A stretch of 64,000 nt of DNA. Source: Holothuria scabra. Its lineage: Eukaryota; Echinodermata; Holothuroidea; Aspidochirotida; Holothuriidae. A model generated the notes under the pieces. That model was not told where the DNA came from. It worked only from the letters and a program-made list of their open reading frames with translations, and did no database searches. The stretch is taken from positions 50,223,000-50,286,999 of the forward strand of contig CM074185.1 in NCBI GenBank assembly GCA_037179385.1, in the 5' to 3' direction. Positions within the stretch are counted from its first letter, which is position 1. Every line of letters starts with the position of its first letter. Shown here piece after piece: positions 22,560-32,308 of this stretch. A program made the translations under genes and the position numbers.

Positions 22560-22795
22560 GTAGTCTCCTATTACTCCAAAGCTCTCAAACCTGTCGATTG
22601 TCTCCAGCGTCCTACTCGCAGAACCCGTATAATGCACGACTTCCATTTCTGTCTCCCTCATACTAGTTCAAACTGTTATAAATTTAGTTCTCTGCCTCGA
22701 ACCTTAAAGGATTGAAATAGTCTTCCCTTCAATGTAATGAAGGTTGCCTCCATCCACAAGGACCCTGTCACTTTTATTATCGGGCATACTTAGCC
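22560..22795 (+). pseudogene. LINE C-terminal fragment
   Basis: One frame reads LKPVDCLQRPTRR, then YKFSSLPRTLKD, a stop in place of the usual Trp, then NSLPFNV and a final stop after IIGHT. The 'LQRR...R' and 'RTxKDWNSLP' blocks are typical of the extreme C-terminus of CR1/jockey-group LINEs. It begins just 35 bp after the end of the preceding LINE, and is a second, separate fragment. Confidence 0.65.
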
Positions 22796-23159
22796 TTTTT
22801 AGCCTCTCGAAGCATGCGTGGTGAATGAATATGTTCTTTTGATATGTCACCTTTTTTAAGAAGAAGAAGAAAAAGGTATAGCCTATATTTCATTTTTCAT
22901 TTTTCAACCAAAGAACTAGCTTGCGTATGCTGCCTCTGTTGCTGCAGCCCCCTTTGCGATTAGCCTGCTGTAAGCAGGCTATTGCGTTCGCGTTTCAACT
23001 TACAAAAATAAAAAAAATCATACTTTCGCCACAATAAATAATACTGGAATGAGTCTTTCAACGGCTTCACTGCTGAGCAGTCGACGTTTCCAACTAAGTT
23101 ACATGGCATACCTACGATATACAATAGCCTGCCAACTTCCTATCGAATCTCATTTACGA
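22796..23159. other. No gene recognised
   Basis: Contains an AAGAAGAAGAAAAAGG purine run at 22858 and otherwise unremarkable sequence between the LINE fragment and the split SINE. Confidence 0.5.
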
Positions 23160-23201
23160 CCGTAGACCGCGTATTTGGTCTAAAGGTAAGAGCATCCGCC
23201 T
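23160..23201 (+). mobile_element. tRNA-derived SINE, head (left part, split by hAT)
   Basis: Contains an RNA polymerase III A box (TGGTCTAAAGGTAAGAG, 23176-23192) and the 5' side of a tRNA anticodon stem, cut within it by the hAT insertion. The missing part resumes at 25019. Joined over one copy of ATCCGCCT, the anticodon arm becomes CCGC-CTCTCAC-GCGG, i.e. a tRNA-Glu(CTC)-like arm. The exact SINE start is uncertain. Confidence 0.75.
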
Positions 23202-23215
23202 CAGTGGCATAGCTA

Positions 23216-23640
23216 CACTCTAAAATCAAAAGAGTGAACTTAGTCGCTCTTTGATCGAGTGAAAGGTGTAAATTCACTCCATTAGAGTGATAATTCACTC
23301 CAAGAGGAGTGAAGTTCGCTCCGAAAAGAGTGAAATTCACTAGAGGAAGAGGGAAAATTCACTCTTCCACGAGTGCCTGCAATGATCGCTCTTTTTTTTA
23401 AGAGCGATCACTGTGGGCACTCCATCAAGAGTGAAACTTCACTCTTTTTGGAGTGAACTTCACTCTTTTTGGAGTGAACTTCACTCTTTTTGGAGTGAAC
23501 TTCACTCTTTTTGGAGGGAACTTCTCTCTTTTTGGAGGGAACTTCACTCCTCTTGGAGTGAATTATCACTCTTATGGAGTGAATTTATACCTTTCACTCG
23601 ATCAAAGAGTGACTAAGTTCACTCTTTTGATTTTAGAGTG
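23216..23640. mobile_element. Palindromic MITE with TA flanks (Tc1/mariner-like foldback)
   Basis: Starts CACTCTAAAATCAAAAGAG and ends with its exact inverse, flanked by TA (23214-23215 and 23641-23642). The inverted arms match over more than 110 bp with only a few mismatches. Inside, a 21-bp unit (TTCACTCTTTTTGGAGTGAAC) is repeated about six times (23440-23570), itself palindromic. At the centre ATCGCTCTT-TTTTTT-AAGAGCGAT forms a tight hairpin (23385-23410). The whole element can fold into one long hairpin. TA duplication and a short simple interior suggest a Tc1/mariner-type MITE. Frames across the 21-bp units (7-residue repeats such as LHSFWSE) are by-products. Confidence 0.85.
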
Positions 23641-24126
23641 TAGGATATTTTCCGGGGGGGGGGCAAAGCTCGAAAATTTCAGCAAAACTTTTCAGTTTCA
23701 GTATATTTTCAGTTTCAGTATATTTTTAAGGTCAAGGCGCATGTATTACATACAAATACGTAAATTTATGACGTCATGTAATGTAACCTAAGTTAATACA
23801 TGGCCTACAAGATCCTGGAGCTGCCTACTATATACATAGGATTAAGACAATGTCATCATGGGCCCGTTGTCACCCCTATCCTGAGTGATTAACTAGATTA
23901 ATTTTCCGAACAGATTAAATAGATTAATTTTCCGAACCAGTCCTTTAAAAATAAAGTAAGCATCGTACGTTTTTCGAGGTTTGCAGGGTTATTATGTCTA
24001 GACAACGGTAAGCTATTGTTTTTAGCTCCATCCATGGTTAAACACAGAGTAAGATCAGTCTATAACCTACCCGGTTCTAGCTTGTAGGATGAGAGGCCAT
24101 TAATGCTTAAACTTAACCCAAGGCGC

Positions 24127-24188
24127 TGTCAACTAATAGGTTTGAAACTGGGCTGTTAAACCTCGCCTTACCTTACCTAACCTAACTT
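24127..24188 (+). mobile_element. SINE tail fragment inside the hAT
   Basis: Reads TGTCAACTAATAGGTTTGAAA, CTGGGCTGTTAAACCTCGCC, TTACCTTACCTAACCTAAC, a degraded form of the tail at 25195-25240. It lies within the hAT element and so was inserted into it or was carried by it. Confidence 0.6.
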
Positions 24189-25018
24189 AACCCAGGGCGT
24201 TGTCAACTTTAGTGACGGGTGAGAGTGATACGCGGAGCGCGACCATCGGTTCGCGCGGAGCGTCCCGCCAGGGGAAATTTCGCTAAAAACACCCCTAGAC
24301 TGCAGGAAATGACACTCCCTGTGCCTAATTACCTCATGCTTAAAATGTCATATTTTTCTTATCCTGAAAACTTCTAAGGAGACAATTTGTTCACAATATT
24401 TACAAAAAGGAAAAATTGGAAACTCTAAAGTCTACCGATGTGTATTGCTGACAGCCTTAAATCGAATATAAATGTAATGGTTGTGGAACGAAAACAAACG
24501 GAGACTGTGATAATTAAATGAGGGAATATTTCGTTCACGAGGTTATGATTATGTTACTATTTATTAGCAACGTATTATTCAATAGTGCATCAAGTTGATC
24601 AACATAACATAAGCTCAACAATACGTAGGGAACTAGCTCGATGATGGTATCCTATGCCCCGGTCTTATAGCCTGTCAGTATTGCGCGGTGTACGCTGAAC
24701 TGATCAAAATACCCTGCATGTGTACCAGAGAACATTCAAGCTGCTGCAGAGAGGGCATTTCTTCGGAATGCGAGTCAAGCGCGCTCCATGCTGCAGTGAC
24801 ACAGATGAGATCTGGGGAAATACGTTGCATGGAAATTCTAGTTATGCATGAGAAATGTTTCACGATTACTTATAGTGAGAAAAATTTAAAGAAATAGGAA
24901 AAGGAAGTATTATTTCGTCAACTTGAAATTTCCCCAGATTCCACAAATTTCCCCAAAATATTTTCCAGGGAGGGCAACTTGCCCCCCCCCCTCCTGCCCA
25001 CCAGTAGCTACGCCACTG

Positions 25019-25240
25019 ATCCGCCTCTCACGCGGAAGGCCCGGGTTCGCTTCCCAAGTCGAGTCATACCAAAGACTTTAAAAAACGGAACCTACTACCA
25101 TTGTGCGTGATGCTCCGCATAAGCAATGGAGTAGGGAAAACAAGCCAGTGAGCCGCAACTGGAAAAAAGGCCGTGACCGGCTTGACTTGAACCAATACGT
25201 TGGAAACTGGGCCCGAGCTCTATCCAACTAACTAACTCAT
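25019..25240 (+). mobile_element. tRNA-derived SINE, remainder (right part)
   Basis: Begins with the second copy of ATCCGCCT, then CTCACGCGGAAGG (3' side of the anticodon arm) and a pol III B box GGTTCGCTTCC (25044-25054; consensus GGTTCGANTCC with one change). The tRNA-unrelated body follows (AAGCAATGGAGTAGGG at about 25120, AAGCCAGTGAGCC at about 25143), then the tail GACTTGAACCAATACGTTGG, AAACTGGGCCC, GAGCTCTATCCAACTAACTAACT. The same body and tail recur at 57078-57258, and tails alone at 13163, 24127, 34167, 38011 and 51932. Transcription would be by RNA polymerase III, and mobilisation would depend on a partner LINE. Confidence 0.82.
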
Positions 25241-25250
25241 TTAGTTAGAA

Positions 25251-25800
25251 CCACAAGGTTCTGTTCTTGGCCCACTTCTTTTCTTAATTTTTATAAATGA
25301 TATTGATAGCTCTATCACTTCCAGTATAAGTAAGTTTGCTGATGATACTAAGCTCTATAGGAAGGTTGGGGAAAGGATGATTCTTTATTGCTTCAGAATG
25401 ATCTGTATAGGTTATTTTCATGGTCTCAGACTTCGCAAATGTCTTTTAATGCTGATAAGTGCAAAGTCCTCCACTTTGGTTCTAAGAATCCCCACCATGA
25501 TTATACTATGAATGGTACTAATTTGAACTGTGGGAGGGGCTTAATGAAGGTTAGGAGAATTGGTACTGTTTGGGATGAGAAAATTGGGCCTTTAACTCCA
25601 CATCAGTGCACCCTTTTAAGGTAAATATTGACAAGTTTTTCCATGACTGTGGTAGAATCTAATCTTTCTGGGCTCGTTAGGTGTTGGTGGTTTGCTTTTG
25701 TTTTGGGGCTTTTTTTTTTTTTTTTTTTTGGATCACAGGGCATCTTATGGGGCCGTTACAGCCCTCCTTTGCCCTTTAACCTGTTATGTTATGTTATGAT
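25251..25800 (+). pseudogene. LINE fragment, RT palm to 3' tail
   Basis: Starts exactly in the RT motif [19 protein letters not shown], followed by [14 protein letters not shown] (catalytic FADD). After a frame change come [13 protein letters not shown] and [15 protein letters not shown] and then YTMNGTNL, blocks typical of the L2/CR1/Rex group. A 19-bp T run lies at 25710. The end has a CCTGTTATGTTATGTTATG tail at 25780-25798. It sits 10 bp after the SINE tail; whether that SINE used this LINE family cannot be told because the tails differ. Confidence 0.8.
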
Positions 25801-26213
25801 TTTGAGAGAGCGCCATCTTTCGTCTACTACAGGGTCTGCTCCGCAGGCTATGATGAATCCTGCACAAAAGGACCACAGACTGAATAATATACGCTAAATT
25901 ACCCGTAGGAAAGAAAATCATTGTAAGCTGTGCAGGCCATTGTCGTCTGTGAAAACCTGAAATGGCAACATCGAGCCACGCAGAATCCTGCAAAAAGTAT
26001 ATTTTTGATGCCTTTAACCTGTAGAAGTCAATGCAAAAGTTGTATAATAATAGGTGTTGGATGCTCTGTCTAAACAGGTGACGTGATTGCAAACATCTCT
26101 TGATGAAGTGTTCGCAGTTAGAAGAGTGTAAAATCTAACGTTATGGCCTTAGCGTAACTAACGGATAGTGTTGGGCTTAACGTTAGGCCTACAGTAGGTA
26201 CAATAGTACAAGT

Positions 26214-26696
26214 ACAATCTTGGACAAAACTACAATCTTGGACAAAACTAGATGGAACACCCCCGCTCCCCCTTGCAATGTTGGAGATAATAAAGCCAAT
26301 TCGGGACGCACCATTTTCTTGACGCACCATTTTCTTTGGGACCCAACATTGCACGGGGGGACGGGGGTTTCGTAAATCACTATTTTCTGTAGATAGAACA
26401 CAACTTTTCAAAGGGGGTAGCAGGGAATAATTTATCCGGTATCGCATCGCATTTTGCTACACAAAATGAACAAATTGCTATACAAAAACAAAATTGAGTA
26501 GCAGATTTTCTACATTAAACGTATGGGTTGTTAGTGATTTTGTGATCGAAGAGCCCTGAAACAGCAAAATTGCTATGCAAAATTTGAACACTAAATTATT
26601 CCCTGGGTAGGCCTAACAGTTAGAGGTCGTGGAAAGAGTATGCACCGTAAACAACACAATGACGTGAGGTGTTCCAACAGTTTTGTCCAAGATTGT
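26214..26696. mobile_element. MITE family A copy 1 (ACAATCTTGGACAAAA ends), with nested MITE
   Basis: Right end on the minus strand is ACAATCTTGGACAAAACTG; the left end is ACAATCTTGGACAAAACT, tandemly duplicated once (26214 and 26232). The dinucleotide TA flanks CAATCTTGG on the left and follows CCAAGATTG on the right, which would fit a TA duplication. The interior (GGGACCCAACATTGCACGGG, GGGACGGGGGTTTCGTAAAT) matches copy 2 at 28071-28310 until 26420, where family B (26421-26605) interrupts it, and resumes at GAGGTCGTG (26622). Confidence 0.8.
26421..26605. mobile_element. MITE family B copy 1, nested in family A, 5-bp TSD
   Basis: Ends CAGGGAATAATTTA and TAAATTATTCCCTG are exact 14-bp inverted repeats; 185 bp long. 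Flanked by GGTAG on both sides (26416-26420 and 26606-26610). The second copy at 44183-44349 has the same ends and also a 5-bp duplication. Five-bp duplications occur in Transib and in the hAT5 group; the CAGGG start leans to hAT5, but no transposase was seen. Confidence 0.87.
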
Positions 26697-27093
26697 ATGA
26701 AAATTCAAGGCACATTTTTCGAAGATTGTCCGAGAATCTACTTCAGCCGAAGAATAGTGTGGACTTATATTTCGAGTCATAACGATCATCTACCTCTTAG
26801 GGTGAGTTACACTGGCCAATACAACAACAAGAACAACATTAGACAATATAGCATTCTATCAACATGTGACATAACTTTTCAAAGGCGGTAACATGCTTTC
26901 CATACATTGGCAGCCAAGGAAAGGCACCGTTTGACATGTCAGAAAAATTATATTAGCAGTTGTACAAATAGTTGGCCCAATGTAATACTGCATTATAATA
27001 GTTTGTATTTGACAAAGATACTACCCTTTTTTTACTTTTTGGAGCATATTACACTCGTGATCTGAGCATAAGGTCATCAAAAAATTCAGTTAA

Positions 27094-27388
27094 AGGCCCA
27101 GTTCTCTCACCCAAACAGTACCAATTCTCCTAACCTTCTCGAAAAAGCCCCTCCCACAATTGTCTGAAATTCACCCTCATCCAGATACAATCTCAGTTTA
27201 TTGCTTCAAGGTGAGTATAGAAAAACTCAATTTATATAACCAAAACACCCTCAGTACCGTTCATCCTGTGTATTATAAGCTTTGGTACTTTGCATTGTTT
27301 GAATTAGCTGTTCATTAAAGAGCTGAGCCAGTTGAGAATTTCGGTACCCCTGTACCAAAATTGTAGTTTGGGTGAGAGGTTTGGCCCT
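27094..27388 (+). mobile_element. TTAA MITE (same family as 20360-20656)
   Basis: Flanked by TTAA (27090-27093 and 27389-27392), 295 bp. Ends AGGCCCAGTTCTCTCACC and, inverted, AGGGCCAAACCTCTCACC share the CTCTCACCCAAAC block. Interior words (ACCTTCTCGAAAAAGCCCC, TTGCATTGTTTGAATTAGC, GAGAATTTCGGTACC) match the copy in the LINE nearly base for base. Confidence 0.88.
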
Positions 27389-28070
27389 TTAAGTGTGGAA
27401 TTCATTCAATTACAGTAAATTATAATATGAATATTATAAATTTTAGTAGAGAAACAGATGAAAATGAATTCATTGTTTCGAAGAATTTTCCCTTCGCATG
27501 AAAATAAAAAATAAAGAAATATATATGAAAGCACCAGAAGAAGCATCCTAATTCAACGATAAACAGTAGCCAATGTTAAAGAATTTCCAAAATTTATGCG
27601 ACGCTTTCATTTAAATGTTAAGTTTGAGAATAGAAAAAGTCAACTTACTCCTAGAAAAATGAACTTGAAGTATTTTCGATCCCCACGATTTTATACCTAT
27701 TACTTAGCAAAGGCTCAAAAACCGAACTGGGTGAGCTATCAACGATAAATGGCAGTTGTTAGTAAAAAAGTTCACCCCACTGAGTTCTTTGAAAAAGTAC
27801 TGTTTATCGTAGCGCTATTTCGTTCTGCCAAACTCAATCTGTTAAACGTCCAGAGGGTCTGTCTTCCATAAAGGCCTTCACTGTCGTGATTTGTGAAATT
27901 ATGCAAGAGCGCCCTCACCTTAGGGTTTATTATGCAATGACCTAGTGACCTCATCATGTAGAAAGTGATGTTTTAGCCAACTTACAGGGCCCCAATGCTC
28001 TTTGGAGTTTGCCAAAATAACAAATGTCCTAGCTACCATTAGTCCCAATTTTTTAGCTGGCAAAACTCAG

Positions 28071-28310
28071 ACAATCTTGGACAAAATTAGATGGAACACC
28101 CATCTAGAGAGACATTGGAGATGATGAGGCTAATTCGGGACACACCATTTTCTTTGGGAACCAACATTGTACTGGGGGACGGGGGTTCTTAAATCGCTAT
28201 TTTCTGTAGGACGCAACATTTTAAAGGGGGATAGAGGTCGTGCAGATAGCACTCGGCACCATAAACAACATAAAGACGTAAGGTGTTCCAACAGTTTTGT
28301 CCAAGATTGT
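28071..28310. mobile_element. MITE family A copy 2 (empty of family B)
   Basis: Exact 16-bp inverted ends ACAATCTTGGACAAAA / TTTTGTCCAAGATTGT, 240 bp. Flanks AACTCAG and AACTTAG differ at one position and could be a 7-bp duplication, or the TA-type site may have mutated. It shows what copy 1 looked like before family B inserted: here AAAGGGGGATAGAGGTCGTG is continuous. Confidence 0.82.
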
Positions 28311-28430
28311 AACTTAGCTATTCCTCAGTAAAGGACTGGACCTAGCCTATGTATGTGGGTCATTCCATGCCAATTCAACAAATGGTCCCCAGGTGACCAT
28401 CTCAGATTTTTGATGATTTTCAGGCTTATG

Positions 28431-28775
28431 ATATTCTGGAAAAGGAAACAAAACGAATCAAATTAGTTTAGGCTATGGATGGAATAGGAAGCTTTTTCTA
28501 CGTATAAGGGGAGGACAAAAGTCAATCGGTCAAAGTAGTCCCAGGTCTATGAATGTATTGTTTGCTCTGTTTCTTAAAATATCATTAGCGTGGTGGGCTG
28601 TTGATATTCTGCGAAACAAAACAAATTAGTTTAGGCTACCCATGGGATAGGAAACTAGCCTGTAACGGATAAGGGGAAGACAAAAATCAATCTGTTAAAG
28701 TAGGCCTAGGCCTATGAACATGTTTTTTTGCTCTGTTTCGCAAAATATCATTAGCGTGGTGGGGTACTGATAATC
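28431..28775 (+). repeat. Tandem duplication, ~165-bp unit
   Basis: Two adjacent copies. Shared words are TTAGTTTAGGCTA (28463, 28626), AAGGGGA-GACAAAA (about 28508 and 28672), and AAATATCATTAGCGTGGTGG (28578, 28744). Period is 163-166 bp with about 10-15% divergence by eye. Confidence 0.8.
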
Positions 28776-31700
28776 TGCGAAACGAAACGAAATAATTCTC
28801 CGCCTTCACAGAGAGTACAGAGAGAAATCAAATCAGATTCTGATCTGATTTTAAATCCGTCTCATTAATCAGATCATTCTCTTTCAATTCTAATTATTTT
28901 ACATTTATGCTCAAAAAAAACTTGTACGCATTTCAAAACTGTAGATCAAATATCGGGTAGACAAACTAATAAAAAAAATTGAATCATCTCCAAATTTGTA
29001 AGTTGTTTTCTATTTTTCATGAAAGTTTTACTGTATCTCTGTGGAATAATTAGATATTTCTTTTCGTGTACGTTCACATTTGCTTCCTCTATATTCCTTA
29101 CCACCAAGCAATCATTCGGATATACAGGCAAACCTCTGTGGTGTATTGTATAAAGGCATGTGAATTGTGAGCATGAAAGTGGTTAACGTTTCCTCATACC
29201 TCTGATTATAACCGCAATACTCGACAAAAATACATGGGACGAACCCTGCTTCCCGTATCAATGTTGAAATTTCGGGATGTCTTGGGCTGCTGCAACATTG
29301 AATGGGGGGAGTGGGGGATGGTGATCCGTTGCGTTTATTGCTAATTGCTTGCTTATTTTGTTCCAGCATCATTTTTGTCAAGGATTGTAGGCTATATCTG
29401 ACCTCCTAACCCATTGTAAAGTTAGCGTTCTCCACCGTAAAGCCCGTGAATATTCCGTTTCTAAGTATTGGTGTAGGTGGATTGCTGCCCCCTATATGCC
29501 AGAGAGTTTCCTACTGTACAACAGCTTTAATTAGTACTGTATGGAAAATCTGTAAATACAGTAGGCAAAGGCCCTACAATGAGGGGCTATGTTGCTGTAC
29601 AAGTCCAGCGGCAATAAACACAATGAATGAGAGCTTCCTACAGTATGCAAACGCTGGGCAAAAGCAAGGAAGAAACTCGTGGAGAAGCAAGGCAATTGCA
29701 AAGATAAGGAATTGAATGCCCTATTCACACAACTGAGGCCTAAGAATGGTAGATGTCCATTCTGTGGAAAAAATGCATGGAAAATGTGAAGGTTGGGTAG
29801 GTTTGGTGTGACTCATGCAATCGGTGGCATCACATACTGTATGTTGCTTGCCAGCAGAAATTGTAATTTTAATTTCGATTTCTCTTCAAAGTATCTTCCA
29901 TTACATTTTATGACTTTACTATTGTATATGAAAGGTAAATAAAGCAGTTATTTCAATTAAATTTCACAATTGAAGAGAAAAAAATGTTGTCACGTGACTC
30001 CCAATAGCTAATCATGAAACTGGACAGTCTACTACACTACTTCTATTTGGTATGACTGCTCTTGCCCTTTAACTGTAAAATGTATTACAAACAGTTTGCA
30101 TGAGCAGTAATCTAAAGCCAGTTACTACTACTCAAAGAAACATTGAGGTGGTGCATGATCAAATAGGTATAAAAGATTAATGGTGACAATAATATTGACA
30201 TGTTCTCTGGCTCATTGTAACTTGTTTTCATTCATAACCCAAATATCATCAAAGTCAAGTGGGTTCATACTGAGCTTTCTCAACTTTATTCAGTCAAGTG
30301 CTACATGATTGAATGAGAACACAGGGAGTGTCACCCACTACATGCCAGCATCCAGAATAAGCAGGTTTTTGAAGGTGGGGATACATCTATAAGGAAGTTT
30401 TTCTGGCCTAGAGGATGGGGTCTACGGAGATGATACTGTATACTGTATATATCTCTCCACTGAAATTTTTTTGCCTTTTTAATATTTGCCTTAATGCAAA
30501 ATGGTGTGAAAACTTTAACTTGGAGGAAAGTAGTCTTGAAAGTGGAGTTGTGGTGATATTTACATAAGGATGGTATTTACTGTATTATGGTTCAGCGCTG
30601 AGTTCTTTTCTTTGGGAAATTCTATGGTGATCAGGTTGCCTATTCCCCCACCATGCTAGACTTTACACGGTAGCATTTTATTGGCAACATTCCAGCTGTA
30701 ATAAAGCTTGCAACTGTGAGGTTTGTATCACAGGAGCTTCATGGCCCTTCTTTTACCAACAGTGTTGTAGTTGCTCTGATGCTCGGCGTGCAGTGTGTCT
30801 TATGAACAGATTTAGAGTTTGAATGTCTGAATGACAGGAGTATGTAGCTTCTATTCCAGTTTGAAATTTTAGTTTGAAATAGTACCATGCCCAAAAGTAA
30901 AGTGGCATCACCAGTTGAAAAAAGGTGATGTACTGTATAGAAAGTATACTATTTTTTGAGCAATATTGGCACCCTTATCATTTTGAAGGCAGTACCAGTA
31001 TGTTAAAGTTGGATGGCCTTTGTGATGTTGAAAAGGAAAATGCTCATTGCACACCAGTGCAGATCCTTTAACTCAGCATATAAGTGGTTGGGGAGAAGTT
31101 TTTAGTTCCCAACTCCCCTTCCAATTTTGTATTTTGTTGAAGGGGCAGGAGGGTATCAAAATTCCTACAAAATGATTAAGTTAAACTTTCCATAAGACAG
31201 CTTGTACTCTGTTCCTTACAGGACAACAAGAAAATTATAATGAAGGTAGAAAACAGTGATGTAAAAGAACCATGAATATGAGATTGATCCACTCTTGGCA
31301 CTGGAGCTGGTTCCATCTCCAACCTGGGTATCTTAACATCCATGACAAGAATGGCATCTTAGTCTGGAAGTCAGAAGACCTCACAGGGCCTATGTGTGAT
31401 TTATGTTACATATCCAGTTCCTCTCATCATTGGACATGCCCCAAGCTTAGAAGGTAGCTGTTATTTGTTTCTGGAGAAGAATAGCAGCTGTACTGTATTT
31501 GGACAACTTATAGACAAGAGTTATCCCAAAATGTTTGGGAACAAGAAAACCTGTTCTCTTTTCCTAGACCTCACATCAAAAAAGTGGGTATGGTTTGTGG
31601 TAATACAGTGTAAGCATAAAGTATACAGTGAACCAAATCGCAAAGAGAATGTGATTAGTAGGAGTGAAAGATTAATAATTAAGTTCTGTGTTTGCATTTC

Positions 31701-32040
31701 TTAGAAGAGTTGTTCAAAAATAAACATCACCATCATGGCATCCTAACACTATGATCAAGAAACAGATAATTAATGGTCTTAAGTGTAGCATGCAGGAATT
31801 TGTAGTCAGGGAACTCTTTTTACCTACTCTACATTTTTAATTTTGATGCATTACTCTACATATTTGGAATTGCTGTGATCAGATGTTTTGCCTGCCTTTT
31901 CATGTAGTTGCAGATAACTTGTTGCTTGAATTGATCGTGTTAAAATATAAAACGCTAATTTGATGTGACTGTTATATTTGGGTATCTTTCTTCATTCAGC
32001 CACTAAATTTTCTTTTTATTTTATTTTTTTTTTTTTACAG
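28776..32040. other. AT-rich unique sequence, no gene recognised
   Basis: Start of the mobile-element-poor half of the window. Open frames at 29112-29381 (minus), 29446-29715 and 31396-31704 have no recognisable domain. A short acceptor-like TTCCTTACAG at about 31220 is followed 24 bp later by AAG-GTAGAA, but such a small unit is not convincing alone. TACTGTA words are frequent (29147, 29520, 29537, 30433, 30440, 30932). Confidence 0.5.
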
Positions 32041-32127
32041 ATGCATCCTTTGAAGAATTTGCAGCATCATTTCATGGAGTGTGTTTTGGTTCTTTATTGA
32101 GTGGTATGGACAATATATCAGCTACAA
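32041..32127 (+). CDS. Candidate internal/terminal exon running into a MITE
   Basis: A 14-bp T run ending in TTTTTACAG (32026-32040) makes a strong acceptor. The next sequence is open in the frame ASFEEFAASFHGVCFGSLLS and onward, without a stop until 32315. From about 32125 on the frame runs through a family A MITE (its last residues, NSFVQDF, are encoded by the MITE end), so any protein would have a transposon-derived tail. I do not recognise the peptide. It could equally be chance; there is no partner exon that I can connect. Confidence 0.25.
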
Positions 32128-32308
32128 CCATGGACAAACTTGTTGGGACACAGGCCCCTTTCAATGTTGACCACTGTCAACCACTGCACAAAGCCCTTCT
32201 TTTTGACACAACATTGGGAGGGGGAGCAAGGGGTTTCATTTTAGCCTACTCCCTGAGATTTATGAATACAATGACTAGGTGTCCCAACAGTTTTGTCCAA
32301 GATTTTAG
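32125..32308. mobile_element. MITE family A copy 3, short and diverged
   Basis: Left end CATGGACAAACTTGTTGGGACAC (32129 on) and inverted right end TCTTGGACAAAACTGTTGG correspond to the family A ends. The interior CAACATTGGGAGGGGG then AAGGGGTTTCATTTTAG matches the family's CAACATTG...GGGACGGGGGTT block. About 180 bp, flanks not resolved. Confidence 0.65.

Larger units (their letters stand above)
23202..25018 (+). mobile_element. hAT-type DNA transposon inserted in a SINE, 8-bp TSD
   Basis: Left end CAGTGGCATAGCTAC, right end on the minus strand CAGTGGCGTAGCTAC: 15 bp with one mismatch. Both sides carry the 8-bp duplication ATCCGCCT (23194-23201 and 25019-25026). The insertion point is inside the anticodon stem of a tRNA-derived SINE, so the uninterrupted host sequence can be checked against tRNA structure. 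GC-rich poly-G (23655) and poly-C (24982) blocks lie just inside the ends. No transposase frame recognised. It contains a 425-bp palindromic TA-flanked element immediately inside its left terminus (23216-23640) and a SINE tail relic (24127-24188). Confidence 0.9.

Noticed and set aside
23440..23570. CRISPR-like regular repeats
   Set aside because: Repeats are back to back without unique spacers, palindromic, and lie inside a eukaryotic transposon; no cas genes.
23413..23791. Frames with 7-residue repeats such as LHSFWSE and MNFTLFGVN
   Set aside because: They translate the 21-bp palindromic units of a MITE.
24160..24192. Telomere-like CCTAACCTAA
   Set aside because: Only two or three irregular units that align with the SINE tail.
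23160..25060. A functional tRNA-Glu(CTC) gene
   Set aside because: The tRNA-like part is continuous with a SINE body, has a B-box mismatch, and is interrupted by a 1.8-kb transposon.
29186..29393. Fourth copy of MITE family A
   Set aside because: Words such as CGACAAAAATACATGGGAC and TTTTTGTCAAGGATTGTAG are similar, but the interior does not align well enough.
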